Origin: Candidatus Woesearchaeota archaeon
Lineage (GTDB): Archaea > Nanobdellota > Nanobdellia > SCGC-AAA011-G17 > UBA489
DNA: 60,179 bases
NCBI GenBank assembly: GCA_018302985.1
Contig: JAGVZA010000016.1
Coordinates: 1-60,179 of the forward strand
Reading direction: 5' to 3'
How positions within the stretch are numbered: position 1 is the stretch's first letter; every line of letters begins with the position of its first letter. The position numbers and the translations under genes are program-made. Of the stretch, positions 40,122 to 48,906 are shown piece after piece. Under the pieces are notes generated by a model that did no database searches, was not told where the DNA came from, and worked only from the letters and a program-made list of their open reading frames with translations.

Positions 40122-40640
40122 TTAGGCCTCGATTGTTAGGTTGAATTTTTCTTTCATATATTGCATGCTTTCTTCTTGCGTTATGCGATGACTGCTTGGA
40201 ATTGGATGGGCCATAACACGGCGTCTTGCAATTCTATAGCCATTACGTTTGAGTGAGACTGCACATTCGAAACCAATAATTCCTATGGTAGAGTCATACT
40301 CAACTCCAGGGATACTGATGTATTCTTCAACACCGAAGGAAAGATTTCCGAACTTATCGAACTTTCTTTTAGCAAGCTTATTTTTCTTGGCAACTAATAA
40401 TCTTTTTAAAAGCTCTTCAGCTTTTTTTCCTCTGATGGTTACTTTTGCGCCAATTTCCAAATTAGGACGAATTCCCCAGGTTGGGATACGCTTTTTGGTT
40501 TTTGTTTTTACTGGAATCATGTCTGAGACTTTTTTTAAGAGCTTCAATGCTTTTTCAAGCTTGTCACCAGGTCCACCTGAACCTATATTTAGGGTGATCT
40601 TGTCGATCTTGATTTCACGCATAAGGTTTTTGTCTGTCAT
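40122..40640 (-). CDS. rpl5: Large-subunit ribosomal protein uL5
   Basis: The 172-residue protein contains KITLNIGSGGPGDKLEKALK, TWGIRPNLEIGAKVTIRGKK and the L5 tail with RIARRRVMAHPIPSSHRITQ. It binds 5S rRNA and contacts P-site tRNA. Confidence 0.95.
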   Translation of the reverse strand: MTDKNLMREIKIDKITLNIGSGGPGDKLEKALKLLKKVSDMIPVKTKTKKRIPTWGIRPNLEIGAKVTIRGKKAEELLKRLLVAKKNKLAKRKFDKFGNLSFGVEEYISIPGVEYDSTIGIIGFECAVSLKRNGYRIARRRVMAHPIPSSHRITQEESMQYMKEKFNLTIEA

Positions 40641-40642
40641 GT

Positions 40643-41329
40643 TTAGTGTGTGAATGCCTTTTCAATGATGTAGGCATATTCCTGCAATGTTTCGATTTTA
40701 CCTTCTTTGGTTTTAAAAATAATATGATCAGATTGGATGCCTTCCATAGGTTTAATTTCTTCTAAGGTACCGACGGTTCCTTTGTGTTTACCACCAATTA
40801 AATAGATAGTAGCACCTTTTTCGAACTTCAAATGCTTCTTGATCTTGTTGTCTGCTGTCAGCAAAATTGTATCTCCGACACGATAGTCTCCCTTGTCTAC
40901 TAGAAGATTTCTTCCATCGAACAAATTGATTTGAGTTTTCTTTCCTGCCAACATTTTTTTACCGATGATCTTGACTACCTTGTGATCAGCTTCCTCTTTA
41001 CTGATTTTTTGAGGATGAATATGCCCTGTTTTATCATAAAGCATTATGAAGTTTTCATTAATTGCCGGTATGCTAATAATATCGAAGATACCTACAGGGA
41101 AACGATGATCTTTTCTTATCTTACCATTGATCAATATTTTTCCTTCCTGCATAATCTTTTTACATTCTCTTGTCGTTCGCACTTCTTTTAACATATCACG
41201 AAGGACTACTGTAATTGCGAGCGCATGCTCATATTTCTGTGGACCTGCGCTTGGTTTCACTGTAAATGTCTGTTCTTTACGATTTAATCTCCAAGCTTTA
41301 GGTGCTGATAAGCGTTTGACGTGTGCCAT
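40643..41329 (-). CDS. rps4e: Small-subunit ribosomal protein eS4
   Basis: The 228-residue protein has the S4e N-terminus (HVKRLSAPKAWRLNRKEQTF), the S4 RNA-binding motif (KKIMQEGKILINGKIRKDHR) and a KOW-type segment (GKHKGTVGTLEEI). It abuts uL24. Confidence 0.95.
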   Translation of the reverse strand: MAHVKRLSAPKAWRLNRKEQTFTVKPSAGPQKYEHALAITVVLRDMLKEVRTTRECKKIMQEGKILINGKIRKDHRFPVGIFDIISIPAINENFIMLYDKTGHIHPQKISKEEADHKVVKIIGKKMLAGKKTQINLFDGRNLLVDKGDYRVGDTILLTADNKIKKHLKFEKGATIYLIGGKHKGTVGTLEEIKPMEGIQSDHIIFKTKEGKIETLQEYAYIIEKAFTH

Positions 41330-41712
41330 TATTTTTTAACCTCGAACATTGCTTTGCGTTTTTTGTCTTCCAAAACTAAGTCCTCGATGCGGACTTTTGA
41401 TGCATGAATAGGATAGAGGATTTTTGAACCATCGCGCTTGATTGTTTGCGCTCCTTCGATAAATATTCTTGATCTTTTAATATCGACACGATCAACTTTT
41501 CCTTTATGTTTATTAAATTGTCCACGAAGAATAGTCACTGTGTCTCCTTTGCGCACTTGTGCTGTACGTTTTCCATATTTCTTACGTAATGCTTCAGCCA
41601 ATGGCGCTGCAAGGAAGCGTTGACGAACATTCAGAGGAGCGTTATGTCTATATTTGCGCTGCTTGCGTGTTTGCGTGCTTCTATTCCATTGTGAAGAAAA
41701 TTTGTTATTCAT
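41329..41712 (-). CDS. rpl24: Large-subunit ribosomal protein uL24
   Basis: The 127-residue archaeal form contains NVRQRFLAAPLAEALRKKYG and the KOW motif VRKGDTVTILRGQFNKHKGK. It is an early assembly protein of the 50S subunit. Confidence 0.95.
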   Translation of the reverse strand: MNNKFSSQWNRSTQTRKQRKYRHNAPLNVRQRFLAAPLAEALRKKYGKRTAQVRKGDTVTILRGQFNKHKGKVDRVDIKRSRIFIEGAQTIKRDGSKILYPIHASKVRIEDLVLEDKKRKAMFEVKK

Positions 41713-41714
41713 AG

Positions 41715-42116
41715 TTAAATCACGATGCTAGCTACTTTGGCAATTTCAGGCCAACGTTCTGCTGCCTCCTTAGCGATAGGTCCCTTGAAGATTGTTCCTT
41801 TTGGAGATCCTTTTTCATCTTTCAAAACAACTGCTGCATTGTCTTCGAAACAAACACGAGTACCATCTGGTCTTCGATATTCTTTTTTCTGACGAACAAT
41901 AACTGCTGGGACTACTGTCTTTCTCATTTCTGGACTTCCCTTGATAACTGAAGCCATAATGAAGTCACCAACTCCACATTTAGGATATCTTCCCTTGACT
42001 GTTTTTTGACCACGAATAGATGCAATACGCAATACTTTTGCACCAGAGTTATCACAAGTTGGCACTTGCGCTCGATGTGGCAATGATTTTACAATATTTG
42101 CTTTGACTGCTTTCAT
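41715..42116 (-). CDS. rpl14: Large-subunit ribosomal protein uL14
   Basis: The 133-residue protein has VPTCDNSGAKVLRIASIRGQ, GDFIMASVIKG and the GTIFKGPIAKEAAERWPEIA end. It overlaps uS17 by 4 nt. Confidence 0.95.
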   Translation of the reverse strand: MKAVKANIVKSLPHRAQVPTCDNSGAKVLRIASIRGQKTVKGRYPKCGVGDFIMASVIKGSPEMRKTVVPAVIVRQKKEYRRPDGTRVCFEDNAAVVLKDEKGSPKGTIFKGPIAKEAAERWPEIAKVASIVI

Positions 42117-42484
42117 TCTTTCATAACCTCAACTGCAACGAAATTTTTTGTCTTTGATAATGGACGTGTTTCTGCTATTTTCAACATATCTCCTTTCGCT
42201 ACATCGAGACATGCTGGAATATGAGCCTTGATACGCGTTCTTCTTTTTTCATAACGCTCATACTTAGGCACATAAAATTGACGCGCGAATTCTATAGTGA
42301 CTGTCTTGTGGAAAACATCCTTGATGACTGTTCCAACAAAGATACGACCATGTACTTTCAAGTTGCCATGGAATGGGCATTTCTCTTCAGTGCAGCTTTT
42401 CTGCGGGAAAGGCACATCTATACCGATTGATCGCTCGTTCTTAGGAGCTGCTTCTGTTTTTTTTGTTTGTTTTTTTGTTTCCAT
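42113..42484 (-). CDS. rps17: Small-subunit ribosomal protein uS17
   Basis: The 123-residue archaeal form has an N-terminal segment with a Cys pair (SCTEEKCPFHGNLKVHGRIF) and the OB-fold core (TVTIEFARQFYVPKYERYEK; RIKAHIPACLDVAKGDML). Confidence 0.95.
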   Translation of the reverse strand: METKKQTKKTEAAPKNERSIGIDVPFPQKSCTEEKCPFHGNLKVHGRIFVGTVIKDVFHKTVTIEFARQFYVPKYERYEKRRTRIKAHIPACLDVAKGDMLKIAETRPLSKTKNFVAVEVMKE

Positions 42485-42486
42485 TG

Positions 42487-42756
42487 TTATTTTTTTACAC
42501 GATCCTCGGATCTTCCAAGGAGCATCTTACCATCAATCCGGACGGTGTTTCCATCCATCTTGACTTGGAGCGTGACTTGATCTTTGAACACTGTTTTTGT
42601 TTTGTTTTCGTGTTCAATGACGAGTGTGTTCTTCGTTTCGTTGACCATGATTCCATGGATACCGATGAGGTCTTTGTTGCTTGCATCGACGACCTTCACT
42701 TCGAGCCCTATGAGCTCGCGACGTGGAATGTCTCTTCGGTGCATCTTAAGCGACAT
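42487..42756 (-). CDS. rnp1: Ribonuclease P protein component 1 (Rpp29/Pop4)
   Basis: The 89-residue protein starts [20 protein letters not shown] and contains [17 protein letters not shown] and the Sm-like barrel end [18 protein letters not shown]. It is a subunit of the tRNA 5'-processing ribonucleoprotein. It sits between uS17 and aIF1 in the conserved archaeal order and overlaps aIF1 by 11 nt. Confidence 0.94.
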   Translation of the reverse strand: MSLKMHRRDIPRRELIGLEVKVVDASNKDLIGIHGIMVNETKNTLVIEHENKTKTVFKDQVTLQVKMDGNTVRIDGKMLLGRSEDRVKK

Positions 42757-43054
42757 CGATTGTTTCAGCAGCGAAACCGAGTTTTATTAGCTCTTCTTTG
42801 ACCTTGTGTCTGTGCTCACCTTGCAATTCGATGATGCTGTTTTTGACTGTGCCGCCACATGCCAACTTCGACTTCAGCTTCTTTGCGACATCTTTGATGT
42901 CGATAGATTTTGGGTCGATGCCGGTAACCATTGTTGTCAACTTACCAAACTTTCGCTTGATTGTTGTGATGGTGATGCGCTGATCTTCTCTGGCGATCGT
43001 CTCACAAACACAGAGCTCTTTAAAGAGCCCACACTTCGGGCAAATTTCACTCAT
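42746..43054 (-). CDS. Translation initiation factor aIF1 (SUI1), with N-terminal zinc ribbon
   Basis: The 102-residue protein has an N-terminal CPKC...CVC cluster and the SUI1 core ([40 protein letters not shown]). It monitors start-codon selection on the 30S subunit, relevant here because two genes in the window seem to use non-AUG starts. Confidence 0.95.
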   Translation of the reverse strand: MSEICPKCGLFKELCVCETIAREDQRITITTIKRKFGKLTTMVTGIDPKSIDIKDVAKKLKSKLACGGTVKNSIIELQGEHRHKVKEELIKLGFAAETIDVA

Positions 43055-43361
43055 GTCTTTTGCTCTTACCTCCTGTCTCCTTTGATGGAGTCTTTGGTTT
43101 AGATGTATGTGATTTTGCTTCTTGTTTTGCTTTTACTTTTTCTACAACTTTTTTTGCATGCTCTATTCGCATTCCACTCAAACGTGTTAAAATGCGTGCT
43201 TTAGTCTTTCTTATAAGCTTAACCTTCCCTGGATTTTCCAAAGTTGTGTGCATTGCTCTCTGACCATTTAATTTCAAAAGCTCTTTCTCTAATTCAACGA
43301 GCTTTCCATTCATTTGCTGCTCATTCATTTGCTTCAGTTCATTCTTTTTTATCAGTGACAT
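43047..43361 (-). CDS. rpl29: Large-subunit ribosomal protein uL29
   Basis: The first 65 residues fit L29 ([33 protein letters not shown]). The last 35 residues are a Lys-rich extension. It overlaps uS3 by 23 nt and aIF1 by 8 nt. Confidence 0.93.
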   Translation of the reverse strand: MSLIKKNELKQMNEQQMNGKLVELEKELLKLNGQRAMHTTLENPGKVKLIRKTKARILTRLSGMRIEHAKKVVEKVKAKQEAKSHTSKPKTPSKETGGKSKRHE

Positions 43362-44136
43362 TTTCTTCCTTCTTCTCTTTTGCTTTGCGAGGAGCGCGTT
43401 TTTTTGGCTCGCTTGCTTTTTCTGTTGCTTGTGTAGATGGTGCTGGAGTTACTTCTGTTGGAGCAACTGCAGGCACACTATCTGCTGCATCAGTAACTGT
43501 GACTTCAATTTTCTTTTCGTGTGGAGTAAGCACAGGATCTTCTTTGAGTGCCAACATCTTATCAGGCAATTCAATATCAGGAGTCATGATACTTACTTTG
43601 ATACCTATGGTACCTGATTTCAGGTTAACACCAATAATTGCTTTTTTGACTTTGCAGAGATGAATTTCTCCAGACTTCTTCAAGTATCCAGCGGAGAATC
43701 TCCAGGAACGTGCACGTGCACTTGGAATCTTACCGGATAACACTACTTCAGCACCTAAAGCACCTGCATCAATAACATCTTGCAATACTTTGTAACCGAT
43801 AGATTTGAAACGTTTAGATCCGAAGCGTTCTAAGTTGAATGCGATACGATCTGCGATATAATTAACATCCATTGCCGGATTTTCCACATCACCGATTTCG
43901 ATTTGTGGATTTTCCATTTTGAATTTCTTTTTTAGGTAAGCTGTTAATTTCTTAATATTGTCTCCTTTCTTACCTACAACGAGACCTGGGCGAGTAGTAT
44001 AAATGATTACTTTTTCACCTAAAGGAGTGCGTCTGATTTCTGTGTGAGAGTATCCAGCTTTAGCTAAGGTACTTGCCATGTATTCCTGAATTTGGAATTC
44101 CTTTAGCTTTTGTGCAACGAACTTACGTTCAATCAT
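43339..44136 (-). CDS. rps3: Small-subunit ribosomal protein uS3
   Basis: The 265-residue protein has the KH domain (TTRPGLVVGKKGDNIKKLTA) and C-terminal domain (GALGAEVVLSGKIPSARARS; IGVNLKSGTIGIKVSIMTPD). A low-complexity tail of about 55 residues (Thr/Ala/Lys/Glu) is longer than usual. Confidence 0.95.
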   Translation of the reverse strand: MIERKFVAQKLKEFQIQEYMASTLAKAGYSHTEIRRTPLGEKVIIYTTRPGLVVGKKGDNIKKLTAYLKKKFKMENPQIEIGDVENPAMDVNYIADRIAFNLERFGSKRFKSIGYKVLQDVIDAGALGAEVVLSGKIPSARARSWRFSAGYLKKSGEIHLCKVKKAIIGVNLKSGTIGIKVSIMTPDIELPDKMLALKEDPVLTPHEKKIEVTVTDAADSVPAVAPTEVTPAPSTQATEKASEPKKRAPRKAKEKKEENVTDKKE

Positions 44137-44609
44137 TGCTTAGTCTCCTGTTTCTTTGGTGCTTCTTTTGGAGCAGGCTTTTCTTTCTTTTCTTTTACTT
44201 CCCATTCAGCAACAATTACTTTTACATTAGTATTGCGTGCTTTGATACCTCGTGTACGACCAGCACGATAACCTCGTGAAGCCTTGTTTGCTAAGATAGT
44301 ATGAATGTATAATTTGTCTGTATCTAATCCTTTGTCCTGTGCATTAGACTCAACGGAATTTAAGAGAGCTAATACAAACTTGCAAGACTTTACTGGATAA
44401 CGACCAGCTGCCATTGGTCCAGGTTTGTGCGCTACATTCATTTTGAATCTGCGATAAGGAACAGCTTCCTCCATCCTCATAACACGTTCCAAGAAAGCTT
44501 TTGCTTTGACCAGACTTTTTCCTCGCACTGCACTGCATATTTCTACAGACTGCTTTGTAGAGATTGGTACATTTGATATCGTTGCTGTTGCTGTGTGTTC
44601 GTCCGTCAT
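44133..44609 (-). CDS. rpl22: Large-subunit ribosomal protein uL22
   Basis: The 158-residue protein contains EICSAVRGKSLVKAKAFLER, PYRRFKMNVAHKPGPMAAGR and YRAGRTRGIKARNTNVKVIV, the archaeal uL22 pattern. It overlaps uS3 by 4 nt. Confidence 0.95.
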   Translation of the reverse strand: MTDEHTATATISNVPISTKQSVEICSAVRGKSLVKAKAFLERVMRMEEAVPYRRFKMNVAHKPGPMAAGRYPVKSCKFVLALLNSVESNAQDKGLDTDKLYIHTILANKASRGYRAGRTRGIKARNTNVKVIVAEWEVKEKKEKPAPKEAPKKQETKQ

Positions 44610-44611
44610 GT

Positions 44612-45016
44612 TTACTTCGCCTTACTTGCTTGTGCTGTACTGGATTTTGTAGCTCCAATACCTGGTGCAGAGTGTTCTACTTTTCTACGAGTCATTGCAA
44701 ACTCGCCAAAGAAGTGACCAAGCATTTCCTTTGTGAATGTGATTGGAACAAATTCTCTTCCATTGAAGATGTGAATAGTCATGCCAACCATGGTTGGTAA
44801 AACAATCATATCACGAGCGTGAGTTTTTACTGGCTTTTTACGAACACCTTTCTTTACTGATTCTAGCTTCTTGAAGAAAGGCTCATAGCGTTTCAAGCTT
44901 TCTCTCTTTAAGGAACGACGCTGTCGTGCTGGCAACATCTTGATAAATTCAATCATGTCCATTTTCGCAACTTCTTCGAATGTTTTTCCGTGGAATTTGT
45001 ATTCGTCTTGTACCAT
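44612..45016 (-). CDS. rps19: Small-subunit ribosomal protein uS19
   Basis: The 134-residue protein contains EFIKMLPARQRRSLKRE, KTHARDMIVLPTMVGMTIHI and NGREFVPITFTKEMLGHFFG, the S19 signature. Confidence 0.95.
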   Translation of the reverse strand: MVQDEYKFHGKTFEEVAKMDMIEFIKMLPARQRRSLKRESLKRYEPFFKKLESVKKGVRKKPVKTHARDMIVLPTMVGMTIHIFNGREFVPITFTKEMLGHFFGEFAMTRRKVEHSAPGIGATKSSTAQASKAK

Positions 45017-45018
45017 AC

Positions 45019-45744
45019 TTATCTACCTCGTCCTGTCTTGCGTGCTCCAACTAGACCTACTTTTCTACCAGGAGGAGCATTACGTGAAACTGTCTTTGGT
45101 TTACCTGGGTGACGACCACGACCAGAACCGAATGGATGGTCTACAGCGTTCATCGCTACACCAGATGTTCTTGGATATAATTTTCCATGAGCGCGCATGT
45201 GATGATGCATTTTTCCTGCCTTGACAAATGGCTTGTCTCTCTTACCTGCGCCAGCAACAATACCTATAGTTGCACGACACATAGGATCAAACTCACGTTG
45301 TTTCTTTGAAGGAAGCATAACAGTCACTTTATCAGGAGCACTCATGAGCACTCGAGCAGAACCACCTGCAGAGCGAACAAAAGAACCACCATCTGCTGGC
45401 TGATTTTCGATGTTGTAAATATCAGTTCCTTCTGGAATATTTTTGAGAGGCAAGGTATTACCAGTTTTTACTGGAGCTTGTACGCCTACTGTAATAGTAT
45501 CATGCACTTTAATATTAATGGGAGCAATAATGTGTAAACTTTCTCCATTTTCGAAAACGACTTTAGCTAAAGGAGCATTAAATCCTGGATTGTGAAAGAT
45601 GTCAGTTATTTTTCCGTTGAGCATACTTGTTTTTTCCATTTCATCATAAGCGCGATATTTGATAGCAATTTTCCAACGATGACTGTGAGACTTGTAAGTA
45701 GGAGAACCTCGTCCTCTACGTTGCGTGATAATCTGCTTACCCAT
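45019..45744 (-). CDS. rpl2: Large-subunit ribosomal protein uL2
   Basis: The 241-residue protein begins MGKQIITQRRGRGSPTYKSH and ends with the peptidyl-transferase-centre region (PRTSGVAMNAVDHPFGSGRG). It is essential for subunit joining. Confidence 0.96.
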   Translation of the reverse strand: MGKQIITQRRGRGSPTYKSHSHRWKIAIKYRAYDEMEKTSMLNGKITDIFHNPGFNAPLAKVVFENGESLHIIAPINIKVHDTITVGVQAPVKTGNTLPLKNIPEGTDIYNIENQPADGGSFVRSAGGSARVLMSAPDKVTVMLPSKKQREFDPMCRATIGIVAGAGKRDKPFVKAGKMHHHMRAHGKLYPRTSGVAMNAVDHPFGSGRGRHPGKPKTVSRNAPPGRKVGLVGARKTGRGR

Positions 45745-45745
45745 C

Positions 45746-45997
45746 TTAGATTGCTCCTAATTGTGTCGCGATATCCATTGCTGGATTTTCAGGTGCGAGC
45801 TTGATAAATGCTTTCTTTGTACCTTCTGGCGTGACTAAAAGATTAACCGAGATAACTTTGACCTTGAAATTTGTTTCAATTGCTTTTTTAATTGATGGTT
45901 TTGTTGCTGTGTCTTCTACAATGAAAGTCAATTTATTTTCTGCTTCCATCATACGTACAGCTTTTTCTGTGGACAATAAGTGTTTGATAATGTTCAT
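45746..45997 (-). CDS. rpl23: Large-subunit ribosomal protein uL23
   Basis: The 83-residue protein begins with the L23 signature (HLLSTEKAVRMMEAENKLTF) and contains KKAIETNFKVKVISVNLLVT. It lines the exit tunnel where SRP docks. It overlaps uL4 by 4 nt. Confidence 0.95.
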   Translation of the reverse strand: MNIIKHLLSTEKAVRMMEAENKLTFIVEDTATKPSIKKAIETNFKVKVISVNLLVTPEGTKKAFIKLAPENPAMDIATQLGAI

Positions 45998-46878
45998 TGT
46001 TTAGTTTTCTTCTCCACAGTTTTTACTTTTGGAGCTTCTTTTTTAGGTGCTGCTTTTTGAGCAACTGTGCGAGTGTTCATGAAAAGTTGTTCTTGTTTTA
46101 TTTTTTCCATTGCTTTTTCTGAGAATATAGTAAATCTCCCTGCGTCGCCACCAGGAGCTAAGGCATTAATATTTAATTTATTTACTTCACAGATTTCAAT
46201 ACCGGGAATGCTTGCTGCAGCCTTTTGGAGAGGGCAACTTTCAGAAACAACCAGCAATGGCCCTTTCTTACTCTTGTATCTGCGTCCTCTTCTCTTACCT
46301 TTGCCTGCACGAATTTTTCTTTCTCCAACACGAGTTAATTCTGTTTCGAGTTTTAGAGCATGTAAAGCTTGAACAACATCTTTTGTTTTTTGCAAAGTTT
46401 CGATTTTCGCATCGACAACAGATACTAAATGCTTGAATTCATGACCACGTTCTTTAACAACTTCCTGATCTAAAGTTGCTGCTAATGCAGATCTGATAGC
46501 TTTTCTTCTTTCTTTGATATTGATTTTGAGATCATAGATTTTCCAAGGTTTTGGAGGATGAGCACGACGACCACCAGGAGTATTAGGAGAGAATGCACCT
46601 ACCCAACCAAATTGACGACCACGATGCCATACAATTTTTCTTGGTGTACGAGCAATACCGTGTCCATAAGATGTCTTGAGAGCACGTCTGCGCTTAGGAA
46701 TATTTACTACTTGTCTTTTACCAGCTTCAGGGAATGCACCATAAGGCTGACGATTATGACTCATGAAAGCTAAGAATACTCGACGAATTAAATCTGGACG
46801 ATATTCTTCAGAGAATTGTTCTGGAACATCTATGGATTTTGTCTTTGTTCCCTCAAGAGAAAATACGTCAACTTTCAT
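45994..46878 (-). CDS. rpl4: Large-subunit ribosomal protein uL4
   Basis: The 294-residue archaeal form has SYGHGIARTPRKIVWHRGRQ, the tunnel loop (GAFSPNTPGGRRAHPPKPWK) and GKGKRRGRRYKSKKGPLLVV. A Lys/Ala-rich tail follows. It overlaps uL3 by 4 nt. Confidence 0.95.
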   Translation of the reverse strand: MKVDVFSLEGTKTKSIDVPEQFSEEYRPDLIRRVFLAFMSHNRQPYGAFPEAGKRQVVNIPKRRRALKTSYGHGIARTPRKIVWHRGRQFGWVGAFSPNTPGGRRAHPPKPWKIYDLKINIKERRKAIRSALAATLDQEVVKERGHEFKHLVSVVDAKIETLQKTKDVVQALHALKLETELTRVGERKIRAGKGKRRGRRYKSKKGPLLVVSESCPLQKAAASIPGIEICEVNKLNINALAPGGDAGRFTIFSEKAMEKIKQEQLFMNTRTVAQKAAPKKEAPKVKTVEKKTKQ

Positions 46879-47819
46879 TGTTTACTCGCTGTGCTAATGA
46901 ATTTTACTTCAGCAACTTCTGATTTTCTTCTTGTTGGGCGAGCAGCTTCTGTGATAATAATTGCACGTTTTGCTGGACCTGGAATAGAACCTTTGATGAG
47001 AAGAACGTCGTTTTTAACCATACCATAATGGAGGAAACCGCCTTTTGGATTGACAGCCTTAGGATCAGTAATCATCTTGATGAGCCACTTGTTGAATTCT
47101 GTTCTGGTGTGATAACCCATCTTACCTGCTTGAGCAACACGCCAAGAAACTTTTTTTGGACGCCAAGAACCGAGAGTACCTACACCACGTTTTGTTTTTT
47201 CAGACTTATGCTGACGAATCTTAACACCGAAACGCTTGACTGTACCTTGGTATCCTTTTCCTTTGGTAACACCATGTACATCAACATATTGACCTTCTTT
47301 GAAAACATCTTGGATTTTAATTTCTTTATTTAATAATTCTTTACCGAGCTTGAGTTTTTCTTCATTTGTTTTTCCATTCATAGGAAGTTCGAAGACATCA
47401 GGTTTTTTCTTGCCGAAGTCTGTCATCTTTGGTTGTGTGTGTACGACCAAGCGCAGATCATGGAAGTCAGCAATTTCTTTCCCTTGTGTTTTTGGTTTTT
47501 TGAAAGCTTTATCGAGTTTATCAGAATATACTTCAGAGACGAGCTTGAGACCATCAACAGAAACAGAATAAAAGCGTAGAGCAATTGGTTTTAAAGAAGG
47601 ACATTCAACGACTGTAACGGGTAAAGCTACGTTTTGTCCTTTTGTTAAGGATTTAGGATTGTTATCGCGAATGAGCACATGAGTCATACCCACTTTATAG
47701 CCCATGAAGCCAACCACTTTAGAAGCATCTACTTCGACCCAGGTTCTTATTCTGGGGTGCTGTCTCTTGGCACGTGATCTGTGCCAGAACTGCATTGAAC
47801 CGTGACGCGGCCAAAACAG
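46875..47819 (-). CDS. rpl3: Large-subunit ribosomal protein uL3, apparent CUG start
   Basis: The 314-residue protein has the L3 core (VVGFMGYKVGMTHVLIRDNN; GVTKGKGYQGTVKRFGVKIR). Annotation from the first ATG (47795) would drop FWPRHGS, which matches the conserved PR-GS segment before the L3 'GF/QF' turn. The frame has no ATG, GTG or TTG further up, but CTG at 47817-47819 is preceded by AGGAG at 47828-47832 with an 8-nt gap. It is the first gene of the ribosomal block. Confidence 0.93.
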   Translation of the reverse strand: MFWPRHGSMQFWHRSRAKRQHPRIRTWVEVDASKVVGFMGYKVGMTHVLIRDNNPKSLTKGQNVALPVTVVECPSLKPIALRFYSVSVDGLKLVSEVYSDKLDKAFKKPKTQGKEIADFHDLRLVVHTQPKMTDFGKKKPDVFELPMNGKTNEEKLKLGKELLNKEIKIQDVFKEGQYVDVHGVTKGKGYQGTVKRFGVKIRQHKSEKTKRGVGTLGSWRPKKVSWRVAQAGKMGYHTRTEFNKWLIKMITDPKAVNPKGGFLHYGMVKNDVLLIKGSIPGPAKRAIIITEAARPTRRKSEVAEVKFISTASKQ

Positions 47820-47846
47820 TCTATTTGCTCCTGCCTTTGTGTTATT

Positions 47847-47882
47847 AGTGGATTTGTGTCCACTGGTTGCCCCTCGTAAGGG
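47847..47882 (-). promoter_or_regulatory. Structured 5' leader of the ribosomal block
   Basis: On the predicted transcript, CCCT-TACG-AGGG (47882-47871) forms a hairpin at the very 5' end and AGTGGA-CACAAA-TCCACT (47864-47847) a second six-pair hairpin, followed by the AGGAG ribosome-binding site. Leaders of this kind can bind a ribosomal protein for feedback control; that role is inference. Confidence 0.55.
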
Positions 47883-47905
47883 TAAGAAAATCGAGCGGTG
47901 GAGGC

Positions 47906-47913
47906 TTTATAAA
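47906..47913 (-). promoter_or_regulatory. TATA box of the ribosomal block
   Basis: TTTATAAA lies on the minus strand about 23 nt before the predicted transcript start near 47883, giving a leader of about 64 nt up to the CTG start of uL3. Confidence 0.65.
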
Positions 47914-48065
47914 ACTTGTGGATTTTTATTATTTATACTATTATAGGATTTATTTTTTCTAAAGAAACTGTTTAGTAACTCAATATTATTTCCTTTTTAT
48001 AGCCACTACCTTTATAAAGAACAAAGCCCTATTTACATTTATCTGGTTGAGAAAGGAGGATTCCT

Positions 48066-48275
48066 ATGAGAGAAGGCACTTTACCGGTTGCAGGCATGGA
48101 GAAATTATTGAAGAAGGCTGGCGCAGCACGGGTTTCACAAGACGCTAAAGAAGCATTACGCGATGTTTTAGAAGAATATGCTATGACTTTGGGTGCTAAG
48201 GCTATTAAATTCGCACATCATTCTGGCAGAAAAACTGTTAAAAGCAGCGACGTCAAATTAGCATCAAAAGAATAA
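48066..48275 (+). CDS. Archaeal histone
   Basis: The 69-residue protein is a single histone fold: LPVAGMEKLLKKAGAARVSQ, DVLEEYAMTLGAKAIKFAHH and GRKTVKSSDVKLA, with the conserved Arg/Lys of the DNA-binding loops. It forms dimers and longer polymers that wrap DNA. TTTATAAA at 48011-48018 and a strong GGAGGA ribosome-binding site at 48056-48061 mark high expression. Confidence 0.96.
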   Translation: MREGTLPVAGMEKLLKKAGAARVSQDAKEALRDVLEEYAMTLGAKAIKFAHHSGRKTVKSSDVKLASKE

Positions 48276-48286
48276 TTCTTATAAAC

Positions 48287-48306
48287 ACTTTTTTCTTTTC
48301 TTTTTT
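48287..48306 (+). terminator. T-rich tract after the histone gene
   Basis: Three T runs (6, 4 and 6) lie between the histone stop and the next ATG, downstream of the next gene's TTATAAA box. This is a plausible archaeal terminator that overlaps a neighbouring transcript start. Confidence 0.4.
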
Positions 48307-48906
48307 ATGGTCCATATTGGTTTTGACATTGACGGTGTTTTAGCAGACTTTGCTGGCATTTTTGTTCCGTGGTATAATGAACGCTATGGGACTGCTTTTG
48401 TTGAAAGTGATTTTTGGACGCATGAATTTTATAGAATATTTGGTGTTACTCGAGAACAACTTAATGCAGACATAAGACTTTTTGTTCAAACTCCTCTGGT
48501 AGAGCAAATACAACCTTATCAAGAAATGCCTGCAATTGTTCAACGTTTAGCACAGACGTATGGGCAACATTCTCAAGTCACGGCACGCTTTACTGCAGAA
48601 GCACAGCAAAGATCGAGAGCATTTAGCGATCGACATTACCCTAATTGTTTTAGTAACATCCATATATCTCATCATCCAGAAGAAAATCCTCGAGGCTATA
48701 AGGGAGCTGTTTGTAAACAAAACGGCATTAGTGTTCTTGTTGAAGATCAAGTAGATTATGCAGAGGAAGCTCTTACACATGGTATTCAGGTCATTCTCAT
48801 TAATAGACCCTGGAATATTGGACATGCACTTCATCCTAGTGTACCGAGAATTACTGTTCAAGATTTAGAAACTACTCTTGCTCATATGTTCAATGGTGTA
48901 CATTAA
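48307..48906 (+). CDS. HAD-family 5'(3')-deoxyribonucleotidase-like protein (NT5C type)
   Basis: The 199-residue protein begins HIGFDIDGVLADFAGIF, the HAD nucleophile motif in the DIDGV form of 5'-nucleotidase type C, and has a late acidic motif (VLVEDQVDYAEEA). Family members dephosphorylate deoxypyrimidine or other nucleotides. A TTATAAA box lies 24 nt upstream, and the stop overlaps the end of the convergent zinc-ribbon gene by 4 nt. Confidence 0.85.
   Translation: MVHIGFDIDGVLADFAGIFVPWYNERYGTAFVESDFWTHEFYRIFGVTREQLNADIRLFVQTPLVEQIQPYQEMPAIVQRLAQTYGQHSQVTARFTAEAQQRSRAFSDRHYPNCFSNIHISHHPEENPRGYKGAVCKQNGISVLVEDQVDYAEEALTHGIQVILINRPWNIGHALHPSVPRITVQDLETTLAHMFNGVH

Noticed and set aside
34354-47571. 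Many plus-strand ORFs of 60-140 codons over the ribosomal block
   Set aside because: They are antisense shadows of conserved ribosomal genes; compositions are atypical and no ribosome-binding sites or TATA boxes were noted.
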